Counted from the first letter of the stretch, positions 34,807 to 44,928 are shown. The stretch is DNA of 64,000 bases from Parachlamydia acanthamoebae (GCF_000875975.1 NZ_BAWW01000066.1:186001-250000); one strand, 5' to 3'. Translations and numbers: made by a program. The notes: generated from the letters alone by a model not told the origin.

Positions 34807-36069
34807 CTAATAAATGCCGTTTTCTTGAAGAATCGCAAGCTTTTCTTTTGCCGCCAAAGGGCTTTTATAAAGGGATGTCCCATGAAGAAACAAATGCACG
34901 TGCTGTGCTTGCCTTTTTGAAGAAAGTATAATTTTTTGCACAATGTAGCGAAACTTTTCGGATGTATTGATATAGGGCAATAAGCTTTCAATGTTGCTTT
35001 TTTTATCATTTTGCATCGCAAAATCCATAAACTCAGCAACCTTTTCTCGCGCTTTAGCAGAAAGAGAAAGCAGCTCTCTAACTTCGTTCACGCTAGCATT
35101 TTCGGTAAAAAGCATGATGAAAAAAGGAGATTCAATGCGGTGATCAAAATTGAGACAATCGAGAACTTCACTAATTTTTCTTTTTCTCTCATTTCTTAAA
35201 TTGTTCAAGGCAACCGCCGTTGTTAAATAGACTCTTTCGCATCTTACTTTAGTATCCTCCCCTTTTTTTCTTAAAAGAGATAGAGAAAAGAGAGGTGTAA
35301 GCGTTTCTAAAAGAAGAAGATATTTTCTTATAATCTCTTTGGTCGAGAGAGGCGTGCGACAAATTGCCGAAAAAAGACTAAAGACCTGTTCTTCCCGATC
35401 TCGCATTTTTTTTAATCCGTTAACTAAACATATTAATTGGGGATCAGATAAATAAACAACGCCAGTGGGAAATTTTTGATATAAAGCTTTTAACGCACAT
35501 TCATCATCGCCGCATTTATCCACAAAAACTCGGATCAGTTCCGAATCGATCATAGGGATAAGATCGAGTAAAGGCTCGAGCATTTTTTGCTCGATCCAGG
35601 GTTGTAAATAGGCTTCAAATTCCAAAGGAGAAAGAGTCTGAATTTGTTCTAGTTTTGGGACCTTGGGCTTCTTTTCTTCTTCGATTTTTTTTAAACTGAT
35701 GCGCACTTTGCACAGAGATTCTAAACATTCTCTTTTTTCTGAAGATTTTGTTGCTTTAAGCTCGAAAAAATCCATCACATCCTTCAGTTTGGAACAATCA
35801 GTCAATTCCATCCATTCCTTATTTTTTTCACAAAACAAAGACAAAGAGCTTACCACATTTGAAATACGCATTGTTGTAAACCGATCTCCTGGAAGAAACG
35901 AGGTCGCCCACCTTAACCATTTATACCATCTCCCGTAAGATTTTTTAGGAAGAAGATCAATATCTAACCACCGTTGTCCCTCAAGGACTTGTGCAATTTG
36001 ATCCATTTTTTGATGAAATTCCACCTGTGTAGCACATTTTTCCATCATCATTTGTTCCAAAGCTTCCAT
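34807..36069 (-). CDS. Hypothetical helical protein, 420 aa
   Basis: I recognise no family. The protein has no signal peptide or membrane helix, is cysteine-containing and appears almost entirely helical. Leucine-rich helices such as 'LIRKYLLLLETLTPLFSL' recur, giving a solenoid-like feel (HEAT- or armadillo-like), but no clear repeat unit can be aligned by eye. It is divergent from the gene at 36133 and lies next to other accessory genes. Its size and composition resemble other cytosolic or effector-like proteins in the window. No function is claimed. Confidence 0.75.
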   Translation of the reverse strand: MEALEQMMMEKCATQVEFHQKMDQIAQVLEGQRWLDIDLLPKKSYGRWYKWLRWATSFLPGDRFTTMRISNVVSSLSLFCEKNKEWMELTDCSKLKDVMDFFELKATKSSEKRECLESLCKVRISLKKIEEEKKPKVPKLEQIQTLSPLEFEAYLQPWIEQKMLEPLLDLIPMIDSELIRVFVDKCGDDECALKALYQKFPTGVVYLSDPQLICLVNGLKKMRDREEQVFSLFSAICRTPLSTKEIIRKYLLLLETLTPLFSLSLLRKKGEDTKVRCERVYLTTAVALNNLRNERKRKISEVLDCLNFDHRIESPFFIMLFTENASVNEVRELLSLSAKAREKVAEFMDFAMQNDKKSNIESLLPYINTSEKFRYIVQKIILSSKRQAQHVHLFLHGTSLYKSPLAAKEKLAILQENGIY

Positions 36070-36132
36070 TGTTAAAATACTTATAAAATTTTATAATAAT
36101 AAATGAGAGGTCCTCCAAACCAGGAGATTTTT

Positions 36133-36516
36133 ATGGATTGGAAAGAATTTTCTCAAAATCCTTACATGCCCAAGCCTTTATGGATTATCCAGTTCAAAAA
36201 AGAAGCCGTTGATTTACCTTTAAAATATCCACCGGTCGATCTTTTAATTCCTTCTCCTGATCCCAATAGCCCAGATTGGGTGATTTCAGAAGCTAAAATC
36301 AATCAAGAAACCCTCAATTCCCTTGTCGCCATTCAAAAGGCATGCAAAAAAATCAAAAAGGAATGCACAGAAGAACTCAATAAAAAAATTGATCAAGATA
36401 ACCCCGAAGAATGCGCGGCAAAATCTAAGCGTCTGCAAGCAAAAGTTGAAGTTTTACAAGAATTAATGAAGCAATTTCAAAAAATCCTCAAACAAATCAA
36501 CACGCATTCCTCTTAA
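36133..36516 (+). CDS. Hypothetical coiled-coil protein, 127 aa
   Basis: The start at 36133 follows AGGAG by 7 nt; an ATG 30 nt upstream lacks a site. The N-terminal half is proline-rich ('YPPVDLLIPSPDPNSPDW'), while residues about 65-127 form a charged helix with heptad-like leucine spacing ('QAKVEVLQELMKQFQKILKQ'), so a coiled coil is likely. No family is recognised. It is a single gene with a divergent neighbour at 34807. Confidence 0.7.
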   Translation: MDWKEFSQNPYMPKPLWIIQFKKEAVDLPLKYPPVDLLIPSPDPNSPDWVISEAKINQETLNSLVAIQKACKKIKKECTEELNKKIDQDNPEECAAKSKRLQAKVEVLQELMKQFQKILKQINTHSS

Positions 36517-36883
36517 TCACCTTTCCTCCAGTTATTTTTTTGTAGAAAAGATCCTGCTTTTATCTTAAAATAGATCCTTTAAGTGCAGTGCGATTTTATT
36601 CTGTTTATAACAGATAAAAAAGCGATCGCCTTTCCCAATTTTATTGGGATGACAATCAATCGAAAAAACAAGCTAAACAGAAAGGCTTTCACTGCGAAAA
36701 ATGACGCCATAAATCTGAAGCATGGATGATTTTTCTGAAGAATTTATCTATTCAATCTAAAGCGTGGGTCAAAAGCTAGAGCCGTCAAATCTGGACATCT
36801 TCTGCTAAAATCGAACAGATGAGATCTATTGCTTTTAACCAGTCCTTTTTCGCATCCGCCTTTCCTACCTGTTAGGGTGACCA
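36517..36883. other. Intergenic region upstream of rng
   Basis: About 370 bp. It has a small CTGTTTATAACAG hairpin near 36600, a GC-richer stretch and a poorly defined promoter region before rng. I see no gene, tRNA or repeat. Confidence 0.4.
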
Positions 36884-38422
36884 ATGGATGAAATTCTACT
36901 TAATATCGAATCCAAAGAGCTTCGATATGCCCATCTTAGAAATGGGCAACTTTATAATCTCATTGTGGAGAGAAAAAGAGAGCGACAGCTGGCCGGCAAC
37001 ATTTACAAAGGCAGCGTGACCAATATTCTCCATAATATTCAATCTGCATTTATTGACATCAATGAAGGCGAAAACGGGTTTATTCACATTTCAGACATTT
37101 TGGAAAATACCAAAAAGTTTGAACAAGTCTATGACATGGACTTTGATTTAGATTATGATATTAAAGGACTCGATGATAAACAGCAAAAAAAGCAGGATAT
37201 CGAAGAGGTCATGAAAATCGATCAACCTGTGCTCGTTCAAGTTGTCAAAGAGCCCATTGGTTCCAAAGGGGCCCGTCTAACTTCCAACATTTCTCTAGCT
37301 GGACGTTATTTGGTGTTGCTGCCTAACTCTTCACATCGAGGAGTCTCACGCAAAATTGAAGATCGCAATGCGCGCGAAAGACTGAAAAAATTGATTCGAG
37401 CCTTTGAAATGCCAACGGATATGGGTTTAATTTGCCGTACGGCCAGTGCTCGCGCCACACCGGAAATGTTAATTGCCGAAGCAACAGATTTGCTGAGCAC
37501 TTGGCATACCATTATGGAAAACTTCCATAAATCCAGCGGCCCCTCTTTGCTATATGCAGAATCAGACTTAATCAAACGGGCAGTCATCACAGCTGTGGAC
37601 AAACGTTTTGAGCGCATCTTAGTGGATGACTATGCGGTCTATCAAAGTTGCAAAAATCTCTATAGCCGTTATGCCAGTGAACATGCCTTGCGCATCGAAT
37701 ACTATCGAGATAATGTCCCCATGTTTGAACGGTTTAACGTAGAACGAGAAATCGATAAAACATTACGTCGAAAAATCTGGCTCCCAAGCGGTGGATATCT
37801 GTTCTTTGACCGCACTGAAGCGATGTATACAATTGACGTCAACTCTGGCCGCAGCTCCAATAACAAAGTGGATGTTGAAGAATCGCTCGTCAGAATCAAC
37901 CTGGAAGCCGCTGATGAAATTGCGCGACAATTACGCCTACGTAATATCGGGGGACTTGTCATCTGCGACTTTATTGACATGCGTTATCGTAAAAACCAAA
38001 GAAGAGTCCTCGATCGCCTGAAAGAATGCATGAAAGAAGATTCGGCTAAATGTACGATTTTGGGGATGAGTGAATTCGGTCTTGTCGAAATGACACGTCA
38101 GCGCAATCGAGAATCTCTAATCCAAACAATCTTTACCACTTGCCCTTATTGTAGTGGAAGAGGCCTCGTTAAAACACACGAAAGCGTTTCTATTGAGATT
38201 GAGCGAGCCTTGAAAAAAGCCATCGCACACAACCAGCAATTTGCACTTAAGCTAGTCGTTCATCCAGAGCTGGACCACTATTTGGCCTCCATCGATAAGA
38301 GATTTTTATTAAAAATCGCTGAGGGTCTAAATGCTCGCTTAGAATTTGATGTGAATGACAATCTTCATCTGAATGAATTCCATTTCTATTCGACCATTAC
38401 CGATAAAAAAGTTGAGGTATAA
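36884..38422 (+). CDS. rng: Ribonuclease G/E
   Basis: This 512-residue endoribonuclease of the RNase E/G family cuts single-stranded AU-rich RNA and matures 16S rRNA. An S1 domain covers about 35-125 ('GNIYKGSVTNIL', 'ENGFIHISDI'). The catalytic Asp residues are in 'MYTIDVNSGR' and 'VICDFIDMRYR', and the zinc-link is 'TCPYCSGRGLV' near residue 430. There is no long C-terminal scaffold, so it is RNase G-like. The next gene, plsB, starts 8 nt later; the same pair occurs in Chlamydia, as I recall it. Confidence 0.95.
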   Translation: MDEILLNIESKELRYAHLRNGQLYNLIVERKRERQLAGNIYKGSVTNILHNIQSAFIDINEGENGFIHISDILENTKKFEQVYDMDFDLDYDIKGLDDKQQKKQDIEEVMKIDQPVLVQVVKEPIGSKGARLTSNISLAGRYLVLLPNSSHRGVSRKIEDRNARERLKKLIRAFEMPTDMGLICRTASARATPEMLIAEATDLLSTWHTIMENFHKSSGPSLLYAESDLIKRAVITAVDKRFERILVDDYAVYQSCKNLYSRYASEHALRIEYYRDNVPMFERFNVEREIDKTLRRKIWLPSGGYLFFDRTEAMYTIDVNSGRSSNNKVDVEESLVRINLEAADEIARQLRLRNIGGLVICDFIDMRYRKNQRRVLDRLKECMKEDSAKCTILGMSEFGLVEMTRQRNRESLIQTIFTTCPYCSGRGLVKTHESVSIEIERALKKAIAHNQQFALKLVVHPELDHYLASIDKRFLLKIAEGLNARLEFDVNDNLHLNEFHFYSTITDKKVEV

Positions 38423-38430
38423 GAATCGAC

Positions 38431-39438
38431 ATGGACTATATCAAAAGGGTGGAAAAAACCTTGCACGAGGGGCTGATTTCAGAGTCATTCGCGCAAGCGT
38501 TAAAAAATTTCTATTTAAGCTATGCAGAAGCGATTACTTCGAATGGGCAATGCATGGCCTCTTTCGAACCGCTTCATCATCGCTTTTTAGATTTTGTGAT
38601 TGAGCAAATTCGCTCCCCTTTTCATTTTGAGCCCTTTCACCAGGAAATTACCTCTCCCTTTAATTACTATGAATTTGGTCTTGATTACATGCGTCCTCTT
38701 GTTAAGCTGGACCGCTCCAAAGTTTTTCACTTGGAGCGAGTCGACGAAATGGTGGAATTGCTGGCTAAAAAACATAATGTGATCTTGTTTGCAAACCATC
38801 AAACAGAACCAGACCCACAAGCAATTAGCCTCTTGCTCGAGAATACGCATCCCAAATTTGCCGAGGATATGATTTTCGTTGCAGGTCATCGCGTGGTCAT
38901 GGATCCAATGGCTGTTCCCTTTAGCAAAGGGCGCAACTTGCTATGTATCTACTCAAAGAAATATACTGAAAATCCACCAGAAGAAAAAGCTAAAAAGCTT
39001 CAGCACAATCAGCGAACAATGAAAAAGATGGCTCAGCTGCTTTCCGAAGGAGGCAAATGTATTTATGTGGCTCCTAGTGGCGGTAGAGACCGCCCTGATG
39101 AACACGGAAGACTTGATGTCGCCCCTTTTAATCCGCAGAGCATTGAAATGTTTTGGCTGATGTCACAACAAGCTCAACATCCGACACATTTCTATCCCCT
39201 AGCTCTTGCAACTTATGACTTACTGCCTCCTCCCAATAGCATTAAAAAAGAGCTGGGTGAGCATCGATATGCGCGTTGCACACCTCTATGCCTTTCTTTT
39301 GGTGCGGAATTTGACATGGAGAAATTTGATGGAAGTGAGATATCAGATAAAAAGTTGCGTCGAAAATTACGCGCCGATCAAATTTGGGAGCTTGTGCGCA
39401 AGGATTATAAAAAAATATCTGAATACATGAATGCTTAA
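38431..39438 (+). CDS. plsB: Glycerol-3-phosphate acyltransferase, chlamydial/plant type
   Basis: This 335-residue enzyme acylates glycerol-3-phosphate, the first step of phospholipid synthesis. The H-x4-D motif is 'FANHQTEPDPQ' (about 123-133), and the substrate-binding block is 'IYVAPSGGRDRPDEHGRL' (about 211-228). It is a soluble enzyme like the plant chloroplast and chlamydial ones rather than the 800-residue E. coli PlsB. It overlaps no gene but follows rng by 8 nt and is followed by the oxidoreductase 9 nt later, so the three form an operon. Confidence 0.92.
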   Translation: MDYIKRVEKTLHEGLISESFAQALKNFYLSYAEAITSNGQCMASFEPLHHRFLDFVIEQIRSPFHFEPFHQEITSPFNYYEFGLDYMRPLVKLDRSKVFHLERVDEMVELLAKKHNVILFANHQTEPDPQAISLLLENTHPKFAEDMIFVAGHRVVMDPMAVPFSKGRNLLCIYSKKYTENPPEEKAKKLQHNQRTMKKMAQLLSEGGKCIYVAPSGGRDRPDEHGRLDVAPFNPQSIEMFWLMSQQAQHPTHFYPLALATYDLLPPPNSIKKELGEHRYARCTPLCLSFGAEFDMEKFDGSEISDKKLRRKLRADQIWELVRKDYKKISEYMNA

Positions 39439-39447
39439 GAGCGACCG

Positions 39448-40839
39448 ATGGCTAGTTTTAAGTTGAAACAACAAATAGCCGAAGATTTAGAAAAGATTCA
39501 GTCCCCTTCCCCTTCTTGGATTGTCCCCTCCTCTTTTCAATATGATGTTGTGATTATTGGAGCTGGCATGGCGGGATTGGCCGCAGCTTTTGCCCTCCAA
39601 CGCTTAGGCGTTTCAAACATCCAGATTTTTGATCAAAATGAAACAGGTCTTGAAGGACCTTGGCTCACTTACGCCCGTATGCCAAGCCTACGCTCTATGA
39701 AAGAACTCGTTGGTCCTGCTCTCGACATTCCTTCCCTCACATTCCATGCTTGGTATGAACATCTGTTCGGCAAAGAAAAGTGGGAAAGGCTGAGGAAAAT
39801 TCCAACCAACCTGTGGATGGATTATTTGTGCTGGTTGCGCCATATCCTTAGCCTTCCTGTTGAAAACAAGCGAACCCTGACAAATATTCAGGAGTTTAAC
39901 CAAGGCCTTCAACTTCAAATCAACGATCAAACCATCACCACGCGTAAGCTAATACTCGCAACGGGAAGAGGGGGATTCGGGGGATCGCGATTCCCTTTCT
40001 TTGTGTATCCTTTGCCCAAAAAATTTTATGCACATACCAATGAGAGCTTCCCCTATGAGACACTGAAAAATAAACGGATTGGAATTATCGGAGGAGGCGC
40101 TTCTGGATTTGACGCTGCAGAAACAGCTTTAGAATGCGGGGCTAAATCTGCTGACATTCTAATCAGACGACCCAGCTTACCCCATGTGAACAAAGCTGCG
40201 AGTCTGACGTATACGGGCTTTTTTGAAGGCTATTACGATCTTGATGATAACCAACGGTGGCAATTTCTAGACGCCTGCTATCGCGACGGAATACCCCCTC
40301 CTGTCGAGGTTCTAGAAAGAATGAAAGAGTTTCCCCATTTTCAAGTTCTATTGGGACGAGAAATTACCCGCGCCACAACCACCCAGCATGAAATTTTAAT
40401 CGATACAAATAAAGGCTCTCTCACCTACGATTTTCTTATCTTGGCAACAGGCTTTGAGATTGATGGATTTAAACAACCTGAACTTGCCCCGTTTATGCAT
40501 CAGATCCTTCTTTGGAAAGATCGTCCTGGAATTCAGCACTTAAACGGACCTTATTGGTTTTATCAAAGTCCCTATTTAGGCCCTCACTTTCAATTTTTGG
40601 AAAAAATGAAGGGCGAAGCACCCTTTCTTAAAAACATTTACTGCTTCAATTATGCTGCTACGCTGAGTCACGGTCAATTAAGTGGGGACATCCCCGGTAT
40701 TGGAAGAGGAGCTCAACGTTTAGCAAGAGGAATTACCAAAGATTTTTTTACAGAAGATTGGATGGATTACGACACACAACTCAAAGAATTCCAAGTTAAT
40801 GAATTTATTCAAGATAATTACAAATTTTTTCAGAATTAA
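39448..40839 (+). CDS. FAD/NAD(P)-dependent oxidoreductase
   Basis: This 463-residue flavoprotein has two dinucleotide-binding motifs: 'VIIGAGMAGLAAAFALQ' at about 31-47 (FAD) and 'IGIIGGGASGFDAAETALE' at about 208-226 (NAD(P)H), plus 'ILATG' elements around 170 and 325. The layout fits flavin monooxygenase-like or lysine/ornithine N-hydroxylase-related oxidoreductases. Its substrate is unknown. It begins 9 nt after plsB, and no membrane segment is seen. A link with lipid metabolism is suggested only by position. Confidence 0.86.
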   Translation: MASFKLKQQIAEDLEKIQSPSPSWIVPSSFQYDVVIIGAGMAGLAAAFALQRLGVSNIQIFDQNETGLEGPWLTYARMPSLRSMKELVGPALDIPSLTFHAWYEHLFGKEKWERLRKIPTNLWMDYLCWLRHILSLPVENKRTLTNIQEFNQGLQLQINDQTITTRKLILATGRGGFGGSRFPFFVYPLPKKFYAHTNESFPYETLKNKRIGIIGGGASGFDAAETALECGAKSADILIRRPSLPHVNKAASLTYTGFFEGYYDLDDNQRWQFLDACYRDGIPPPVEVLERMKEFPHFQVLLGREITRATTTQHEILIDTNKGSLTYDFLILATGFEIDGFKQPELAPFMHQILLWKDRPGIQHLNGPYWFYQSPYLGPHFQFLEKMKGEAPFLKNIYCFNYAATLSHGQLSGDIPGIGRGAQRLARGITKDFFTEDWMDYDTQLKEFQVNEFIQDNYKFFQN

Positions 40840-40924
40840 AAAATAATAGATCAGTTTTTATTCCAATAAATACTCATATAATTTAAAATTATATAACCAT
40901 CCTAAACAAAAAAAGGGATTTATT

Positions 40925-41389
40925 ATGAAATATTTGTTTCTCTCTATCGCTTTGTTTTTCGCTTCTTTTGCGGCACCCAATTACGCTTCTGCTGATTATC
41001 AAAGTTTATTAGATTCCACTTCGCGCTATGTCGAATTTGTGAACCAATTTGGTTCAGAAGAGGGGGGAGCTGAAGGTAGCGAATCCATATTTGCTCCTAC
41101 ATTTAGAAAATCCGTAAACGGTGAACTTTCCGATGAAACACCCGAAAGCTTTTTAGAACAAATGGAATTTGCCAAAATTTGGGTGGGCGGATGGTACGCA
41201 CAGGTTTTAAACGTGACTGTCTCTCCCGAAACACAATCTGCGACAATCTATTACATCTGCACAACAAAAGAAGAAAAAGCTTACATTACTTTTGCCATGT
41301 TGCATTTTAATGAAGATAATCAGATAACAGAGCTTACAACTGTTTATAATCTCTATGCCGGTCAGGAAGATCTCGTGCATATTAACTAA
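40925..41389 (+). CDS. Secreted hypothetical protein
   Basis: A signal peptide of about 23 residues (MKYLFLSIALFFASFAAPNY, likely cleaved after ASA) leads a 130-residue mature protein, so it acts in the periplasm or outside. The mature part has an acidic Ser/Glu-rich stretch and a strand-rich end ('AKIWVGGWYAQVLNVTVS', 'AYITFAMLHFNEDNQITEL'), which could be an NTF2-like fold, although no motif proves it. AAAGGGA sits 6 nt before the ATG. The DUF2157-like gene follows by 19 nt and may be co-transcribed. Confidence 0.75.
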   Translation: MKYLFLSIALFFASFAAPNYASADYQSLLDSTSRYVEFVNQFGSEEGGAEGSESIFAPTFRKSVNGELSDETPESFLEQMEFAKIWVGGWYAQVLNVTVSPETQSATIYYICTTKEEKAYITFAMLHFNEDNQITELTTVYNLYAGQEDLVHIN

Positions 41390-41408
41390 AGCCCTATGAG
41401 CCATTCCA

Positions 41409-42452
41409 ATGGACATCTCAAAAGAAGACTTTTTCTTGCACGCTTTAAAAGCAAATATCTCCAAAGAAAAAGCGGATGTCCTTTGGAAGGCGCTTCAAAA
41501 TATACACTCTGTTTCTCAAGAAACAACCCCGTTTAAACTTCTGTACTATTTCGGCTCCTTGATCACCATCAGCGCCATAATTTTATTTATGGGCTTAAAT
41601 TGGGAGCTTCTCGGCGGCGGGGGTATCTTTTTGATTGCATCCCTGTATTCCATTCTTCTGACTTGGTTTGGAAGTGTCCTATGGAAAAATAAAACCTTGC
41701 GAACGCCAGCTAGCTTACTCATTACGCTCGCCATTTGCATGGTTCCTTTAGCCATTTATGGATTAGAAGTCTATCTGCAAGTTTGGCCGACCGATTACCC
41801 TGGCGAATATGCCGATTTCTATTCCCGCGTTAAAGGAAGTTGGATATTTATGGAAATCGGTACGCTACTAGCGGGATTCCTCGCCTTGAGATTTTTTAAT
41901 TCCTCTCTCATCACCATCCCCATTTTTGTGGCTGGCTGGTTTCTGGTTATGGATGGAGTGCATTTCTTGAGAGGTGAAAGCCAATACACCTATCCTCTTA
42001 TCACTTGGGTATCTCTATATTACGGATTAGGACTTATGATCGCGGGGTATTTTTTGGACCGTTATGGCAAAGATAAATACGCCTTCTGGAGTTATTTCTT
42101 TGGAACACTCGCCTTTTGGTCTAGCTTATGTGATTTAGCGTGGAATCATAGTGAAAATGAATGGATTTTATTGATCTATCTACTGATCAATTTTATTTTA
42201 CTTTCTCTTTCCATCCTTCTTCAAAGAAAAATCCTCTGTATTGTTGGAGCGATCGGTATTTTTGCCTATCTCAGTCATGTGGCATACCGTATATTTGAGA
42301 ACTCAATTTGGTTTCCTATTGTTCTCAGCTTGATCGGTATTTTGCTCATTTATTGTGGCGTTTTATACCAAAAACATCGCGTCAAGCTCCAAAATTGGAT
42401 GTTTAATCAAATTCCCGAACGCCTTCGAGACCACTTTTCGTTTAAACCTTAA
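41409..42452 (+). CDS. DUF2157-like multispanning membrane protein
   Basis: This 347-residue protein has a short cytosolic N-terminus and about nine or ten hydrophobic segments, including 'FGSLITISAIILFMGLNWE', 'GGGIFLIASLYSILLTWF' and 'IVLSLIGILLIYCGVLYQK'. The N-terminal region and the first helices resemble the DUF2157 membrane family, whose function is not known. No transport motif is visible. It lies 19 nt after the secreted protein gene and may share its promoter. Confidence 0.75.
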   Translation: MDISKEDFFLHALKANISKEKADVLWKALQNIHSVSQETTPFKLLYYFGSLITISAIILFMGLNWELLGGGGIFLIASLYSILLTWFGSVLWKNKTLRTPASLLITLAICMVPLAIYGLEVYLQVWPTDYPGEYADFYSRVKGSWIFMEIGTLLAGFLALRFFNSSLITIPIFVAGWFLVMDGVHFLRGESQYTYPLITWVSLYYGLGLMIAGYFLDRYGKDKYAFWSYFFGTLAFWSSLCDLAWNHSENEWILLIYLLINFILLSLSILLQRKILCIVGAIGIFAYLSHVAYRIFENSIWFPIVLSLIGILLIYCGVLYQKHRVKLQNWMFNQIPERLRDHFSFKP

Positions 42453-42708
42453 GCCAATTGTAGTCGAGGTTCTAGTCCATATCTTTCTCTAAGGTTTGAA
42501 TACGTGATTAGTTATTAACAAAATAGATCTTCAACTAATTATCTTTATAAAAAAGCTCTCATTACATAAAATTAATTTGATTAATCCCTCAAAAATGCAT
42601 ATAGAGATGCTTTTCCATAACTGTCTTTCTTATTTTAGAAAAATAATTTTTGGATGCGAGGTTTTTTAGTTTATTTTGCATAATCCCATTTAGCTAAAGG
42701 TTAAATTA

Positions 42709-43371
42709 ATGATTTTAGATTTTTGTGTAAATCCAAGCCCCATCCCCTTATTTACAGAATTGTATACAAAAAAAGGAGATGAAGCCTCCATTAAATTGGC
42801 CAATTTGATTTTTTCAGAAGCTCAACCGCTTTTGATAGATCATGCGAAGAAAACCGATGATGATTATAGATTAGAATATCTAACATTTTACAACAGGATT
42901 CTTCAGGAACGAAGCCATGAACTTTCCGCACTAGATCAACGCATAACTAAAGTCATGCAAACAGTTATTTTGGGCTCTATGAAAATATTAATTCAAAAAG
43001 AAGCTCGACTTGTTGTTGAACCATTTGAATTTACAAAAAAATTATTAAATCCTGGAGAAATCAGTGATCATTTATCAAGGGTGACCACTGAGGTTAGGAA
43101 TAAAATGGGATCTATCTTCGATGTATCTTTAAAAAATACTCAATCAGAGGGGGGTGACCTAGCTGCCATAGCAGAAAAATCTCTTAAATTATCTCAAGTG
43201 AGCTCTAGATACTCTGAACATTTATATGGGGAATATTTTAAAATAAAATCTTATCCAATTGCTAAGATGATGATGGCGGAGCTCGATGAGCAATCCCCTG
43301 CTATTGTGGATCAAGCTGCTGAGATTTCGGATGAGGAAAAAATGCTCCTGACATACTTTAAAATTTTTTAA
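42709..43371 (+). CDS. Hypothetical helical protein, 220 aa
   Basis: The protein is soluble, mostly helical and acidic, with no recognised motif and no signal peptide. The start at 42709 follows AAAGG by about 9 nt. A helical region such as 'LDQRITKVMQTVILGSMKIL' and a final acidic helix are seen. It stands alone with a strong hairpin after it, convergent with the duplicated-repeat protein at 43448. It could be an effector, but there is no evidence beyond the setting. Confidence 0.68.
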   Translation: MILDFCVNPSPIPLFTELYTKKGDEASIKLANLIFSEAQPLLIDHAKKTDDDYRLEYLTFYNRILQERSHELSALDQRITKVMQTVILGSMKILIQKEARLVVEPFEFTKKLLNPGEISDHLSRVTTEVRNKMGSIFDVSLKNTQSEGGDLAAIAEKSLKLSQVSSRYSEHLYGEYFKIKSYPIAKMMMAELDEQSPAIVDQAAEISDEEKMLLTYFKIF

Positions 43372-43408
43372 AGAGTATTTCCATCCCTGCGTTTCTTGGG
43401 TTAAACAA

Positions 43409-43439
43409 TAGAAGACATGGGATAGCCCCATGTCTTCTA
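43409..43439. terminator. Bidirectional terminator hairpin
   Basis: TAGAAGACATGGG (43409-43421) pairs over 13 bp with CCCATGTCTTCTA (43427-43439) around a 5-nt loop. It separates the convergent genes ending at 43371 and 43448. Confidence 0.7.
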
Positions 43440-43447
43440 GAATGACT

Positions 43448-44764
43448 TTAAATGACATAATCAAGCGAAAATAGAGGGAATGCTATCAAAGCTCGAGCGT
43501 TCAAAAGCGACTCGATATAATTCCTCAAATTATTGGACAAAGCATCATATGCTCGATGTGTAGAAAGAGAATCCACGTGCTTCAATATTTTTTTTATTTC
43601 ATCCTTTTCTAAAACAAATGCTTGCTGATATTTCTGGATCAAATATTTAATTAAATTCTCGTCGAAAGAAACTCTCACAGCTAATTCTACGGCATTCACT
43701 CTTCCACAGTCTCCAAAACTGCATAAAGGCTGCAACTGTCTGGGATCACGCTCTACAATTTGCTTGGCAATCTCTCTTAATCTTTCCGAAGAGGAACAAT
43801 TTCTCAAAATGATATGTAAAAAATTCAAATCGCTTGTTTGATTGGATGCTTGAATGTAGTACTTGATTAGGTATTCAATTATTTCTACGGATAAAACTTT
43901 CTCTGTTGCTACCATGGCATTTTCCATGATAGAACGATCGTCATGATCTTCATCTTTTAAAGACTCCATTTTAACAACAAATTCATCTCCTCGCCTTTCA
44001 AAAAGATCCCTAATCTCTTGAAAACTGTTTCTTGCAAAAACGGTCATCAACTCTTTTTGCAATTCTAAGCATTTAATAGCCTGCTTGATTTTATAAGTGG
44101 GATCTACGATGGAATGTACTTTAGAATGAAGTTTTTTACCTACGTTCCTAACCAAAACCGCTTCGCTTTGAGTCAGTTCATTTATGCGCGCAAGTAATTC
44201 GCCCCTCTCTTTTTCACTGAGAGCAGATTTTTTAAAACATTCTTGAACCATGAAACTGATAGCGGAGTCATCCTGTGTGATCGGGAAACTATGGATACTC
44301 ATTTCTACAGGAGTCAAACCTCTTATATTTTGTCCTTGGAGCCATTCAGGATTTTCTTGTACTGTTTTCTTCATTAACAATTGCATATTGGTTGATAGCT
44401 TATTTCGCGCAAATATATGCAAAAGATTGATTCCTGTATCTTTCGCCAGCATCACATACTGGTTGAGAAGAAAAGAAAGAGTTTCTTCAGGCAAATCGAC
44501 TCGACTTTGTTCTAAAGCGACCTCTAAAATGGACCGATGATTAAGGACCCTATCTGCCCCTTCATGTTCTAAAAACATGTCTGCAGAAAATTCTTCTGCT
44601 CTTCGAGCAAAGATTTCTTTTATTACTTCAGCACCAACATTCTCTAGTATCTGTAAAAGCTCATCTTTTAATTTGATGCATCTATCTTCTTTGTGTTTGT
44701 CTTCATGAACTTCTTGTCTGACAAACCAATGACCACTGGATATTCCTAAGGCAGGTGGAAACAT
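43448..44764 (-). CDS. Internally duplicated, ankyrin-like helical protein
   Basis: This 438-residue protein consists of two related halves of about 190 residues. 'EVIKEIFARRAEEF' in the first lines up with 'QEIRDLFERRGDEF' in the second, 'RSILEVALEQSR' with 'RSIMENAMVATE', 'INLLHIFARN' with 'LNFLHIILRN', and 'LTPVEMSIHS' with 'VNAVELAVRV'. The 'LLHIFARN' and 'TPVEMSIHS' phrases resemble degenerate ankyrin repeats. It has no signal peptide, so host delivery would need a secretion system. Ankyrin-like proteins are common in amoeba symbionts. Confidence 0.78.
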   Translation of the reverse strand: MFPPALGISSGHWFVRQEVHEDKHKEDRCIKLKDELLQILENVGAEVIKEIFARRAEEFSADMFLEHEGADRVLNHRSILEVALEQSRVDLPEETLSFLLNQYVMLAKDTGINLLHIFARNKLSTNMQLLMKKTVQENPEWLQGQNIRGLTPVEMSIHSFPITQDDSAISFMVQECFKKSALSEKERGELLARINELTQSEAVLVRNVGKKLHSKVHSIVDPTYKIKQAIKCLELQKELMTVFARNSFQEIRDLFERRGDEFVVKMESLKDEDHDDRSIMENAMVATEKVLSVEIIEYLIKYYIQASNQTSDLNFLHIILRNCSSSERLREIAKQIVERDPRQLQPLCSFGDCGRVNAVELAVRVSFDENLIKYLIQKYQQAFVLEKDEIKKILKHVDSLSTHRAYDALSNNLRNYIESLLNARALIAFPLFSLDYVI

Positions 44765-44928
44765 ACTTCGCTCCTTATCTTATATTGATAAAAAATGTTT
44801 CTTTGAAGCTAATACGGAGTGATCATAGAGAACGAAAAAATTAATGGCACATAAAATCTTACTTCACACCTTTTTTAAGCATAAAATAAATGCTAAAGAT
44901 CATCGAAGATATAATGAAAAGGGTTTCA

